From the NCBI GenBank assembly GCA_002317435.1, contig DCIQ01000164.1, forward strand, positions 1 through 15,289: 15,289 bases of DNA, written 5' to 3'. The translations under genes and the position numbers were made by a program. This stretch comes from Bacteroidales bacterium UBA1722. Its GTDB lineage: Bacteria > Bacteroidota > Bacteroidia > Bacteroidales > UBA932. Below are positions 1-8,344 of the stretch, one piece after another (position 1 is the stretch's first letter; every line of letters starts with the position of its first letter). The notes under the pieces are model-generated. The model made no database searches and was not told where the DNA came from. It saw nothing but the letters and a program-made list of their open reading frames with translations.

Positions 1-486
1 GCCATGCTGATATTCCGCTGCTGCACCCCCACCCAGTCCTTCCAGTCCATAAACTGGAGCATCCTGGTAGTTTTCGCAGGGAGTATTGCCATAGGCAATG
101 CCATAGAGAAGACAGGTCTGGCCCAGATGCTGGCGGATAAAATCCTCTCCGTATGCGGCACGAACCCCTATGTGGTCCTGGCCTCCATCTGCCTGGTGGG
201 CACCTTCATAACCGAATTCATCTCCAACACCGCCGCCGGAGCCATGTTCTACCCCATAGCGATGTCCGCAGCCACATCCCTCGGAGTGAATCCCGTCACA
301 TTCTGTGTCGGCCTGATGATTTCGGTATCATCCAGTTTCGCCACCCCCATCGGTTCCCCCACCCACATGCTGGTATATATGCCCGGAGGATACAAATTCA
401 GCGATTTCGCCCGCACCGGCATCCCGATGAACTTCATCATCCTGGCCGCCAATATCATAATCACACCTATCATATTTCCGTTCTAG
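1..486 (+). CDS. SLC13/DASS-family permease, C-terminal part (5' truncated by window edge)
   Basis: This is the last ~161 residues of an inner-membrane permease, open in frame from base 1, so the true start lies left of the window. It shows alternating hydrophobic helices, an SNTAAGAMFYPIA stretch (near residues 75-87) and SSFATPIGSPTHMLVY (near 110-125). These resemble the second SNT motif and the following TPxG re-entrant loop of divalent anion:Na+ symporters. The protein ends in a hydrophobic helix closing with IIFPF, a normal-looking terminus for the family. Members move dicarboxylates, sulfate or similar anions; the substrate cannot be told from this fragment. Any TrkA-C domains of the long subtype would lie upstream. 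Its TAG stop (484-486) lies inside the left arm of the inverted repeat at 483-665. Family assignment is fairly secure; substrate unknown. Confidence 0.85.
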   Translation, partial: AMLIFRCCTPTQSFQSINWSILVVFAGSIAIGNAIEKTGLAQMLADKILSVCGTNPYVVLASICLVGTFITEFISNTAAGAMFYPIAMSAATSLGVNPVTFCVGLMISVSSSFATPIGSPTHMLVYMPGGYKFSDFARTGIPMNFIILAANIIITPIIFPF

Positions 487-665
487 CCTGCATTATTCAT
501 ACTGTTCCGTTACGAAAGAGCTAAATGGCAGTGCATCATCGTGAGCCCAGCGATGACGATGAAGAATGTAGTGAACCCTACTTTCGAAGAGGAAGAGAGA
601 GCACCACGCTGAGGTACTGCCAGTTAGCTCTTGGAGTAGGAATGAGTATGAATAATGCAGGCTAG
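483..665. repeat. Long imperfect inverted repeat (MITE- or REP-like hairpin element)
   Basis: The outer 21 bases (483-503 and 645-665) are perfect inverted copies that begin CTAGCCTGCATTATTCATAC. After a poorly matched stretch of about 12 positions, pairing resumes (blocks AAGAGCTAA, TGGCAGT, CGTG), so each arm is about 60 nt around a ~61-nt centre. No ORF is recognised inside. It fills nearly the whole gap between the converging permease and GH172 genes. Both ends are CTAG, which could be inverted-repeat sequence or a palindromic target duplication. No run of T follows the hairpin on either strand, so it does not look like a simple intrinsic terminator, although the RNA would fold strongly. 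Element identity is inferred from structure only. Confidence 0.7.
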
Positions 666-688
666 CGAACAGAAAGTTCAGAGACGTG

Positions 689-2596
689 TTACATTCTCTC
701 GAGAGTAATCGTACAGAATTCAAAAAATCTGGTGTTATTCTCCCCTTCGAACCTGAAAGTGATGGTATTGTCATATGGCGTAACCACCATCTCCCCGCAA
801 TATACCTTCTCGAGGAGTTTCTCCTGAGCGGATTCAGTCGAAGTCCACTCCTTCAGAATATGACTGCTCTGCCAGATGGAGAACATGGCTCCCGAAGGAC
901 TTTCATAATAATCCACATAAACCCGATACCTTCCTTCAGGTATTTCGGGCATATCGATTCTCACCAGACCGGTACCGGAAAAAGTGCATCTGATACCGAG
1001 ATACCAGAAATTCACCAGGGCATCGGCTGTGATATGCAGCGTCTGGGGGATGAACTGGAACCGTTCGGGAATATAAACCCGTCTCAAATCTTCAGATGGC
1101 TCCATCTGCTGCCCCGGAGGTGTATCGGAATAGAAGAAAGCGACCGACGTATAGTCCACAGGCTCCGTGTTACCCACTTCGCCGTGCTCTATCCCGGTAT
1201 AGAATTCCTCTCCGAAACTCAACTTGTCAGAAAGATAGAAACGATATCCTCCCGTGCGCGCCATAGGCACTGAGAAGCCGAGACATCCGTGTATCGGACG
1301 ACAGTACAGCTTATCCCATCTGTCCAGCACTGCATACGATCCGCCGTTGAAATAATCTTCGGAGCCGGTGCCATGTATCCTCATTCCGCCGTCCACATAA
1401 GTGGAATCGTCCCCTTCGAAAAAGAGAGGCATCCCCGCATTAAGTCCCTGGGCACTCAAGACCGTCCCCACATAATGTCCTCTGCCACGATGGCGGAGGA
1501 AAGTATAATATTCTCCCTTCTGAGGCTGTTCACGCCGCCAACAGGTATATAATTTACCTTCGGAACGGCGGTCTCTGGCCATCGTATTATGTCTGACACG
1601 GGTGGTTATCTGCACCGGAAACTGTTTCATTCCCTCCCGTTTTTCATATTTGAGCGAGACCGCTGCACTATGGTCGAACGGAGCAGGCAGCATGGCATAA
1701 TTGGTTCCGGAAGAATACCCCAGCAGAAGGCTGCGGGCTGCCGGACGGCCGAAGGCATATCCGAAGAAATCGGCAGCAGGAGCATCTACTGCATATTCTT
1801 TCTCCCCGTCCCATACGGCACGCAGGAGGATATCCTTTTCATATCCGGTAAATGCCTCCGGCGCATCTATCTCTATAGAACAGATTCTTCCGCCCTTATC
1901 CGTTTCGAAGAATACCTTCTCCTGCCCGGGAGAAAGAATGAATGTCTCCTCCTCCATCTCGCATGAAGCACTCTTTCCCGAATCCGGAATACGACATTCC
2001 GCTGTATTCCACACACGTCCCACCGATTCCAGTTCAGACTGCTCGTCAGCGGAAAGCGGCAGAGAAAAAGTCTTCACCTTCTTCCCTTCCAGACGTCTGT
2101 ACTGCAGCTGATAAAACAGCATCTTCTCACCTGTGAACACCACCTTGCACCCGGAAGCGAAAGGTATGGGCATATAGCAGTAAAAGCCCCCTGCATCATT
2201 GGAACACAGCGGCGGGACGAACGGATACTTCCCTCCGAAAAGGTCATTACAACTGATGGTAAGACCCGGCCGGTCACTGTGGTCGAAATAGAATTCGAGA
2301 GAATCGTCCATCTGAAAAGGCGCCCATATTCTGTTTATCACTCCGGGACCCTCGATTTCGGCGAGCACCGATTTGCCGTTCTCCTTCCTGAGGTATGAAT
2401 AAGTCCCGCTGAACCCGTCATCATTGCCCCACGTACGGTCATAGGAAGAGAATTGTTCCACCACCCCTTCCCGATAAGAAGGGAGCAGATCGATACGGTA
2501 CATGTTACGCAGTTCATCAGCCAAGGTGAAATCCTGAGCCGCCAGACTGAAACACGATAGGGTCACAGCCGCTATAGAAAAAAACAATCTGTTCAT
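689..2596 (-). CDS. Secreted GH172-family (DUF2961) glycoside hydrolase
   Basis: The 635-residue protein has a signal peptide at residues 1-20 (hydrophobic core, cleavage after SLAA). The body matches the DUF2961 family, now GH172, whose characterised members include a difructose-dianhydride-acting alpha-fructofuranosidase and D-arabinofuranosidases. Landmarks are EGPGVINRIW near 82-91, MPIPFASG near 142-149, FFEGDDSTYVDGG at 392-404 and HGTGSEDYFNGG at 408-419. E394 and E413 correspond in context to the two catalytic glutamates of the family (about 20 residues apart in the characterised enzyme, from memory). A jelly-roll-like C-terminal region would fit the capsid-like GH172 fold. There is no lipobox, so a periplasmic or exported location is inferred. 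The start ATG lies 3 bp after the HD-protein stop, implying co-transcription. The natural glycan cannot be read from sequence. Confidence 0.85.
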   Translation of the reverse strand: MNRLFFSIAAVTLSCFSLAAQDFTLADELRNMYRIDLLPSYREGVVEQFSSYDRTWGNDDGFSGTYSYLRKENGKSVLAEIEGPGVINRIWAPFQMDDSLEFYFDHSDRPGLTISCNDLFGGKYPFVPPLCSNDAGGFYCYMPIPFASGCKVVFTGEKMLFYQLQYRRLEGKKVKTFSLPLSADEQSELESVGRVWNTAECRIPDSGKSASCEMEEETFILSPGQEKVFFETDKGGRICSIEIDAPEAFTGYEKDILLRAVWDGEKEYAVDAPAADFFGYAFGRPAARSLLLGYSSGTNYAMLPAPFDHSAAVSLKYEKREGMKQFPVQITTRVRHNTMARDRRSEGKLYTCWRREQPQKGEYYTFLRHRGRGHYVGTVLSAQGLNAGMPLFFEGDDSTYVDGGMRIHGTGSEDYFNGGSYAVLDRWDKLYCRPIHGCLGFSVPMARTGGYRFYLSDKLSFGEEFYTGIEHGEVGNTEPVDYTSVAFFYSDTPPGQQMEPSEDLRRVYIPERFQFIPQTLHITADALVNFWYLGIRCTFSGTGLVRIDMPEIPEGRYRVYVDYYESPSGAMFSIWQSSHILKEWTSTESAQEKLLEKVYCGEMVVTPYDNTITFRFEGENNTRFFEFCTITLERM

Positions 2597-2599
2597 TAT

Positions 2600-3250
2600 C
2601 TATTTCTTTTTCTTCAACAATAATTCATCAGCATATATCCCGTCTATCCTCCCGAGCAGTTTATTCCTGTCATCGATGAGTTCACGAAGTTCCTTCAGAC
2701 GCCCGGCATTCGGAGACTCGGGAATCCACAGTTTCAGATAACCTCCTTCGGAGTATTTCTCACGCAGGTGTTCCGCCGCACGCGACACGTGCTGCTCCCG
2801 CGTCAGATCCGGACAGTTTTTCAATCCGAACTGAATGGCCCTGCGGATAACCACATCGATGATTATCTGACGGTCAGCCTCCGCTATTATCTTCCCGCAG
2901 ATGGTCCGCGGTTCATGGTCCAGGGAGGCACGATGGTCTTCCGCCGCCTGTGCGATGACCTCAATCTCCTGCTCACAGAACCACTTCCGGAGGTTCCGGT
3001 CCTCACGGACGATCCGCCCTGACACCAGATGATGGGTCTTCCTGTCCTCACACAGTCCGGTATCATGATACGCCGCAGCGACATACACGACCCGCGGATC
3101 AACATCATAATGGCGGCATAACTCCATCGCCTGCTCCATTACGGCACGGGCGTGGTCCCGCTGATGCCCCATATCAAAAGAATCATACCTCGGTACGATT
3201 TCGGACTCTATATATTCCACCAGATCCTGCGGAACAAGTGATGATGTCAT
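2600..3250 (-). CDS. HD-domain metal-dependent phosphohydrolase
   Basis: A 216-residue cytoplasmic protein with no signal peptide. It carries an HD-superfamily core: H33 (in RDHARAV), the doublet H62-D63 (YHDTG) and D126 (EADRQ), the standard set of divalent metal ligands, with extra histidines H74 and H106 (EDHRA) nearby. HD proteins of this size hydrolyse nucleotides or phosphoesters; no substrate is indicated here. The C-terminus is a charged helix ending in KKKK. ATG at 3250 follows a leader of only ~15 nt after a matching -7 element (3271-3278). It is first in a two-gene unit with the GH172 gene, an odd pairing of a cytoplasmic phosphohydrolase with a secreted glycosidase. Fold call is firm, function open. 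Confidence 0.85.
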   Translation of the reverse strand: MTSSLVPQDLVEYIESEIVPRYDSFDMGHQRDHARAVMEQAMELCRHYDVDPRVVYVAAAYHDTGLCEDRKTHHLVSGRIVREDRNLRKWFCEQEIEVIAQAAEDHRASLDHEPRTICGKIIAEADRQIIIDVVIRRAIQFGLKNCPDLTREQHVSRAAEHLREKYSEGGYLKLWIPESPNAGRLKELRELIDDRNKLLGRIDGIYADELLLKKKK

Positions 3251-3270
3251 AATCTGCGACAGTTATTTCA

Positions 3271-3278
3271 CAAAAATA
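3271..3278 (-). promoter_or_regulatory. Bacteroidetes-type -7 element for the HD/GH172 unit
   Basis: On the minus strand this reads TATTTTTG, a full match to the TAnnTTTG element used by the Bacteroidetes primary sigma factor. It lies 20 nt upstream of the HD-protein ATG, so the transcript leader would be short. I see no clear TTTG-type -33 element at the expected distance, which lowers certainty. Confidence 0.45.
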
Positions 3279-3315
3279 GCCAGAACTCCGGAGTATGAAA
3301 AAGAAAAGACTGACT

Positions 3316-3323
3316 TATCTTTG
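3316..3323 (+). promoter_or_regulatory. Bacteroidetes-type -7 element for the GH101-like gene
   Basis: The plus strand reads TATCTTTG, a full match to TAnnTTTG, 32 nt upstream of the ATG at 3356. Initiation would fall near 3330. A convincing -33 TTTG is not visible in the A-rich stretch upstream. With the site at 3271-3278 it forms a compact divergent promoter pair in a 105-bp gap. Confidence 0.5.
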
Positions 3324-3355
3324 TAACAGTTTCTATTTTACATACTATATTCATC

Positions 3356-5158
3356 ATGCCTGATTCTATTTTTACCTTCAGATCTGCGTTGACGGCATTG
3401 ATCACCGCCGCCATATTCAGCTTATCCGCCGGCAGTCTTTCAGCACAAACGGTCATATATCCCGAATGGGCAGGAAACCAAAAGCTTCCGGCACCCTACA
3501 TCATCAGTGAGAACGGGAATACAAATCTGGTTTTCACAAACATTAATCCTGCCTACGAGGACATAGATGTCAAAATACCGTACAGTGCACTGGGACTGGA
3601 CTCCCTCTCATCCGAAGTTTTCTTTCTCCACCATAAAGGAAAGACGCTGCAGGGAATTCCGGAAGAAGAAGGCAGCATCTGGTTCAGAATTCCGGCCGAC
3701 ACCACATCCGGCAGCGGGACCGAATTCAAGTACAGACTGGTCGATGTCACCGACCTGCCGATGGACACCACCTATATGGATTACCCTGCGGACTGCACGA
3801 TGAAAGTCCATCTCAGACACGACTATACCAAGACACTGGTCACCAAACTGTTCCTTTCCAACAACCTGTTTGACGGCCGTTACAAACATGCCGGCAACGG
3901 AAAACAGAGCATCTGCATCAATTTCGAACAGGCTCTCGAGCGCATAAAGGCTCTTGACTGTCTGACTCTCGGGATGCCGAAGATAACCTACCTCGTAGGC
4001 TGGCAGTACGACGGCCACGACAGCAAATATCCCGCATTCTTCGAAGGCAATGAAGCCCTTAAGCGCCCCTGTGACGCCAATGCACTGGAAAGCGTCAAAT
4101 GGCTGATGCAGGAAGGCAGGAAATACAACACCACCGTCAGCCTGCATATAAATATGTTCGATTGCTACGAAGACAGCCCCTTGTTCGAGAAATACCTGAA
4201 AGGCGACATCCTCGCCAGAAACCGTGCCGGCTTCATACGCTATTCGGACTGGGGTTACAAGGTCGACTACGTCCAGGAATGGAACTCCGGCTTCGCCAGG
4301 GAACGCATCGACAGTCTGTGCGGCATCCTTCCGATACAGGAAGCAGGTTCCATCCACATCGATGCATTCCACACATCCATCCCCGTCCCCGTCGAAATGC
4401 CTGACGGCTCATTCAAAATCAAGTTCGACACGGTCCTGAGTCCCCATCACGGATGGACGCTTGCGGAAGAGACCGCCGCCCAGATCGAGATATTCAAATA
4501 CTGGGACAGCAAGGGTGTGGATGTCACCACCGAAGGGCTGGATGCAGAGATAGACGGTGACACTGACCCGCATATCGGATACCGTCCGATGATATGGCAT
4601 TATGCATCATCGCTCTACACCAGATATCCCGCATCGATGCTCACTGGAGGCGACAACGGAGATCCCGTAATGAAACGTGTGTTCGGCTCGAATGACGACC
4701 TCGAATCGCTGTTGAAGAGCGGCGACCCCGACTATAAGGAAGTCACCCGCCGCCTCTGCACCTCATCCTTCATCGCCAACTACCTGAACCGCCACGAAAG
4801 AAAGGTATTTATCCATAATCCTGCCTACGGCAAGGTGGAATATTCCGACGGCCTCGTGGCTGAAGCCACCAACGTACACTACACCGTCACGAAGAACGGC
4901 ATAACCCTCGTCGAAGATGACGACATTCTCATCCCCGCCCTGTGGGTCGGAGACAACGCCCTCGTGGCCTACAGCTCCGACGGTTACAGAAACAGAACCT
5001 GGTATCTGCTCCCCGAATTCCAGTCAAAAGGGAAAGCGACCGTCTATGCAGTCGACGAGAACGGAAGGCATCTGCTCAAGAGCGTATCATACTCAAACGG
5101 AAGAATCCGTCTTTCAGTCAATCCAAAACAAATGCTGCTGATTCTCCTGAATCAGTAG
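3356..5158 (+). CDS. Secreted GH101-like glycosidase (endo-alpha-N-acetylgalactosaminidase family)
   Basis: A 600-residue protein with a signal peptide ending near A30 (SLSA-QT). An N-terminal beta-rich segment (about 31-160) precedes a TIM-barrel-like domain (about 160-440) and a C-terminal beta domain (about 500-600). Family-like motifs are YLVGWQYDGHDSKYP (212-226), VSLHINMFDCYEDSP (261-275), SIHIDAF (332-338) and VTTEGLD (390-396). D336 and E393 are the best candidates for nucleophile and acid/base. GH101 enzymes release the Galbeta1-3GalNAc core disaccharide from mucin-type O-glycans; activity here is inferred. It is much shorter than the large surface GH101 enzymes, lacking their accessory domains. 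It has its own promoter element upstream and converges on argH with only 18 bp between stops and no obvious terminator hairpin. Another barrel glycosidase family remains possible. Confidence 0.7.
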   Translation: MPDSIFTFRSALTALITAAIFSLSAGSLSAQTVIYPEWAGNQKLPAPYIISENGNTNLVFTNINPAYEDIDVKIPYSALGLDSLSSEVFFLHHKGKTLQGIPEEEGSIWFRIPADTTSGSGTEFKYRLVDVTDLPMDTTYMDYPADCTMKVHLRHDYTKTLVTKLFLSNNLFDGRYKHAGNGKQSICINFEQALERIKALDCLTLGMPKITYLVGWQYDGHDSKYPAFFEGNEALKRPCDANALESVKWLMQEGRKYNTTVSLHINMFDCYEDSPLFEKYLKGDILARNRAGFIRYSDWGYKVDYVQEWNSGFARERIDSLCGILPIQEAGSIHIDAFHTSIPVPVEMPDGSFKIKFDTVLSPHHGWTLAEETAAQIEIFKYWDSKGVDVTTEGLDAEIDGDTDPHIGYRPMIWHYASSLYTRYPASMLTGGDNGDPVMKRVFGSNDDLESLLKSGDPDYKEVTRRLCTSSFIANYLNRHERKVFIHNPAYGKVEYSDGLVAEATNVHYTVTKNGITLVEDDDILIPALWVGDNALVAYSSDGYRNRTWYLLPEFQSKGKATVYAVDENGRHLLKSVSYSNGRIRLSVNPKQMLLILLNQ

Positions 5159-5176
5159 CATACGCGAAAGACTCCC

Positions 5177-6499
5177 TTACTTCCCCCAGCCCCCGGCCTT
5201 CTCCATAAGCGCCGCGATGCGGTCGTTGCACAGACAGCCGATGCTGCCGATATGGGTATGTCCCAGGTCCGAGGCCTTCAGGGAGGCCACGTCCCCGCGT
5301 GAGTAGGAGAAGCGTCCTTCATTCACCTCTATACCCACTTCCTTATACGCCTCGCGGAAAGGCTTCCCGGCCAGAGTGCGGAGATTCACCTCCTCCACGG
5401 TGAAGAGATATTTATACAGATCGGATGAGAGTATCGAGTCATTCACCTCGATATACCCCAGCATATAATCAGTCATCTGCAGGCACGAATGCATAAGTTC
5501 CAGAACAGGGAAAAGGATGTCCTTCAGAAGCTGGTATTCACGGTGATACCCGTGGGGCATATTGCTGCAGAGCAGCGAAATTTCATTCTCACAGGAGAGG
5601 ATGCGGTTACACTTCCCGCGGACCATCTCCCACACGTCGGGATTCTTCTTGTGCGGCATTATGCTGGAACCGGTGGTCAGATTGTCCGGGAAACGGATGA
5701 ACCCGTAGTTGGGGCACATATACATACAGCAGTCGGAGGCGAACTTGTTCAGGGTGAGAGCCACGCTGCCCAGGGCGGAGGCCACGCACTTCTCCGACTT
5801 GCCGCGGCTCATCTGGGCCGCGACGCTGTTGTAGTCCGGAGAGTCGAACCCCAGCAGAGAGGTGGTCATCTCACGGTCCAGAGGGAAGGAATTGCCGTAT
5901 CCGGCAGCGGATCCCAGAGGATTCCTGTTTATGACCCTGTAGGCCCCCCCGAGCATATACATATCATCCACCAGCGCTTCGGCATAAGCTCCGAACCACA
6001 TCCCGAAGGATGAGGGCATCGCGATCTGGGCGTGGGTATAACCCGGAAGAAGCACTTCCTTATGTTTCTCGCTCAGACCCTGCAGAGTGGAGAAAAGCGA
6101 CATCACCTCCGAACGGACCTTCAGAAGTTCATCCCGCAGGAAGAGCTTGATATCCACCAGCACCTGGTCATTTCTGGAGCGCCCGGAATGTATCTTCTTC
6201 CCCATATCCCCGAGCGAGCGGGTCAGGAGCAGTTCCACCTGCGAATGGATATCCTCCACGTCATCCTCCAATACGAATGACCCGTCCTCTATGGATGCCG
6301 CTATCCTGTCCAGTCCCGCCGTCAGGGCCATCAATTCATCTGACGTGAGCAGCCCGATGCTCTCCAGCATCTTTATATGAGCTTTGGAACCGATGACATC
6401 GTACCGTGCCAGTTCACGATCCAGCACGCGGTCATTACCTACAGTGAAAGCATCCACTTTATCAGTGGCAGAAGTTCCTTTATTCCAGAGTGTTGCCAT
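5177..6499 (-). CDS. argH: Argininosuccinate lyase
   Basis: ArgH splits argininosuccinate into arginine and fumarate, the last step of the pathway, as a cytoplasmic homotetramer of the fumarase/aspartase superfamily. The three conserved regions are visible: SGRSRNDQ (105-112), GYTHAQ (153-158) and the signature GSSIMPHKKNP (277-287) with the flexible catalytic serine loop. Length of 440 is normal for Bacteroidota. The ATG at 6499 gives the usual N-terminus (LWNKG ... FTVGNDR) and overlaps the end of the M20 deacylase gene by 20 nt, so translation is probably coupled. It is the last gene of the arg cluster; no terminator hairpin is evident in the 18-bp gap to the converging gene. Confidence 0.97.
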   Translation of the reverse strand: MATLWNKGTSATDKVDAFTVGNDRVLDRELARYDVIGSKAHIKMLESIGLLTSDELMALTAGLDRIAASIEDGSFVLEDDVEDIHSQVELLLTRSLGDMGKKIHSGRSRNDQVLVDIKLFLRDELLKVRSEVMSLFSTLQGLSEKHKEVLLPGYTHAQIAMPSSFGMWFGAYAEALVDDMYMLGGAYRVINRNPLGSAAGYGNSFPLDREMTTSLLGFDSPDYNSVAAQMSRGKSEKCVASALGSVALTLNKFASDCCMYMCPNYGFIRFPDNLTTGSSIMPHKKNPDVWEMVRGKCNRILSCENEISLLCSNMPHGYHREYQLLKDILFPVLELMHSCLQMTDYMLGYIEVNDSILSSDLYKYLFTVEEVNLRTLAGKPFREAYKEVGIEVNEGRFSYSRGDVASLKASDLGHTHIGSIGCLCNDRIAALMEKAGGWGK

Positions 6500-7568
6500 A
6501 AAAATTAGTTATAAATGCGATATATTTCCCTATCGCGTCCGTGATTTCAGAAGTAAAGATAAATTCATCCGCCTTATGCGACCTGGCCGAATCCCCCGGC
6601 CCCATCTTGACGGCATCGCACCCCGTCTGCATCCAGTCGGAAGTAGTGGGTGAGGAGAAGGTCTCCAGACCGATGGCCTCTATGGTGCGCAGCAGCGGCG
6701 ATCCCCCGTAAGTGGCGGAAGAGCGGTTCGTAAGCCTGCGGGGAGTCAGGGTGCTCCGGCAGATGGCCTGCAGGGAGTGCCAGATCTCCTCGTTGGTATA
6801 TTTCTCCGTGGGACGGACGTCCACCACGAAACGGCAGGTATCGGGTATTATGTTGTGCGCCTTCCCTGCCTCTATCTGCGTGACGTTCAGCCGCACGTCC
6901 CCCATCAGGTCCGAATGTCTTTCAAATTTATAATTGCGCAGCAGCGCAATATCATCTGCCGCGATGTAGAGTGCATTGATTCCTTCGCCCCGGGCCGCGT
7001 GTCCGCACACGCCGTGCGCCTCTCCGTCGAGAACCAGCAGCCCCCTCTCGCTGGTGGCAGCCCTCATCCCGGTAGGCTCCCCTATGATGACCCAGTCCGG
7101 CATGGGAAACCCGGCCCCGCTGCGGAAGAATCCGTCGGGCGCATAGAGCCAGATGGAGCCGTCGGCCCCGGAGCGTTCCTCCTCGCAGGTAATCACCAGC
7201 ATCAGATTGACGGGCATCTCCTCACGGTAGAAATGGGAGAAAGCAGCTATCATCGAAACCACGCTTCCCCCGTCATCATTCGAGCCGAGTCCCCACACCA
7301 CTTCCGGATCATCGGAAGGATCATAAGGGTCCCGCGTATACCCCTCCGACGGCGGTACGGTATCGATATGGGCATCCAGCGCCAGAGTCTTCTTCCCGGG
7401 ATCAAAAGAGGCGTTCAGGGCGAGAATATCATTCCGCACCCGCGTATGCGCTATTCCCTCTTCCGTAAGGAACGAGCATATCAGGTCCGCCACCTTCCCC
7501 TCTTCGAAAGAAGGCGAAGGGAGCCTGACCATCTCCCTGAGCAGTTCTATATATTCTCCGTAACTCAT
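6480..7568 (-). CDS. argE: M20-family metallohydrolase, probable N-acyl(succinyl)citrulline deacylase
   Basis: A 362-residue di-zinc hydrolase of the ArgE/DapE/CPG2 type. Metal-site residues visible are H67 and D69 (DAHIDT), D98 (GSNDDGG), catalytic E129 with E130 (CEEE), E164 (GEPT) and a late His in SHKADEF. In the neighbouring pathway the carbamylated intermediate still carries its acyl group, so this enzyme should act on N-succinyl- (or acetyl-) citrulline rather than on acylornithine as in Escherichia coli ArgE. That role is inferred from context. The chosen ATG at 7568 overlaps the argB TGA as ATGA; an in-frame codon 7 positions upstream (7589) is possible but less likely. DapE activity is not excluded by sequence alone. 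Confidence 0.88.
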   Translation of the reverse strand: MSYGEYIELLREMVRLPSPSFEEGKVADLICSFLTEEGIAHTRVRNDILALNASFDPGKKTLALDAHIDTVPPSEGYTRDPYDPSDDPEVVWGLGSNDDGGSVVSMIAAFSHFYREEMPVNLMLVITCEEERSGADGSIWLYAPDGFFRSGAGFPMPDWVIIGEPTGMRAATSERGLLVLDGEAHGVCGHAARGEGINALYIAADDIALLRNYKFERHSDLMGDVRLNVTQIEAGKAHNIIPDTCRFVVDVRPTEKYTNEEIWHSLQAICRSTLTPRRLTNRSSATYGGSPLLRTIEAIGLETFSSPTTSDWMQTGCDAVKMGPGDSARSHKADEFIFTSEITDAIGKYIAFITNFYGNTLE

Positions 7569-8344
7569 AGCGTCAGCCTGGTTCCGCATTCCGACAGCAG
7601 GTCGCCGGAGTGCTTTATGGTCACCCCCGACGCACCTCCCCGGAGTGCTCCGAAGGAGTTGTCCAGCTTGGGTATCATGCCTTTGGCAATCCGTCCTTCA
7701 GCTTTCAACTCGGAATACCGGTCCGGAGTGATGACAGGTATCACACTCTCTTCGTCCTCCACGTCGTACAGCACACCCCTCTTCTCGAAGCAGTAAACCA
7801 GCTCGCCGCCCAACGCCACAGCCACCGACGACGCGATAGTATCGGCATTGGTGTTCAGGAGGTTCCCCCGCCCGTCGTGGTTTATGGCATTCAGGACAGG
7901 AGTGATTCCGGCAGAGAGCAGCATCTTGAGGAACGGCACGTTCACAGAGTCCGGGGCGACGTCCCCGACGAATCCGTAGTCCACCACCGTGACACCGTCC
8001 GAAAGAGTCTTCGGCGCACGCTTCACGGCAGTTATGACGGATGCGTCACATCCCGAAAGTCCGACGGCATTACAGCCACAGGACTGCAGCAGGGCCGTGA
8101 TATGCTTGCTGCACCACCCGGCATAGACCATCGAGACCACCTGCAGCGTATCGGAATCCGTGACCCGGCGCCCCTCCACCATCTTGGGAGTCTGACCCAG
8201 CGCCTCCTGAATCCTGGAGGCCATCACTCCCCCGCCGTGCACCAGCACCTTCTCCCCTTCCATAGAAGCGAAATCCCGGCAGAACTTCACCAGAAGTTCC
8301 TCGTCGTCCACTACATTGCCGCCTATTTTAACTACACGGATCAT
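7565..8344 (-). CDS. argB: N-acylglutamate kinase
   Basis: ArgB phosphorylates the gamma-carboxylate of N-acylglutamate (acetyl, or succinyl in Bacteroides-like organisms). The 259-residue protein has the amino-acid kinase fold: VVKIGG at 4-9, VHGGG at 35-39, RVTD at 60-63, an NTNADTIA segment for substrate and nucleotide binding, and KGMIPKLDN near the end. The start at 8344 is chosen because MIRVVKIGG is the conserved beginning and the ATG overlaps the argF' stop as ATGA. The open frame extends 44 codons upstream, but that part merely reads through argF' in another frame. Length suits the arginine-insensitive short form, since no N-terminal regulatory helix is present. Confidence 0.96.
   Translation of the reverse strand: MIRVVKIGGNVVDDEELLVKFCRDFASMEGEKVLVHGGGVMASRIQEALGQTPKMVEGRRVTDSDTLQVVSMVYAGWCSKHITALLQSCGCNAVGLSGCDASVITAVKRAPKTLSDGVTVVDYGFVGDVAPDSVNVPFLKMLLSAGITPVLNAINHDGRGNLLNTNADTIASSVAVALGGELVYCFEKRGVLYDVEDEESVIPVITPDRYSELKAEGRIAKGMIPKLDNSFGALRGGASGVTIKHSGDLLSECGTRLTL

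Noticed and set aside
483..665. Invertible (phase-variable) promoter segment or integron attC site
   Set aside because: No promoter motif lies between the arms, both flanking genes end toward it, and there is no recombinase or integrase nearby. Pairing also continues beyond the termini, which fits a hairpin element better.
3608..4372. 254-codon minus-strand ORF
   Set aside because: It lies wholly antisense to the GH101-like gene and its translation resembles no family; it is a composition shadow.
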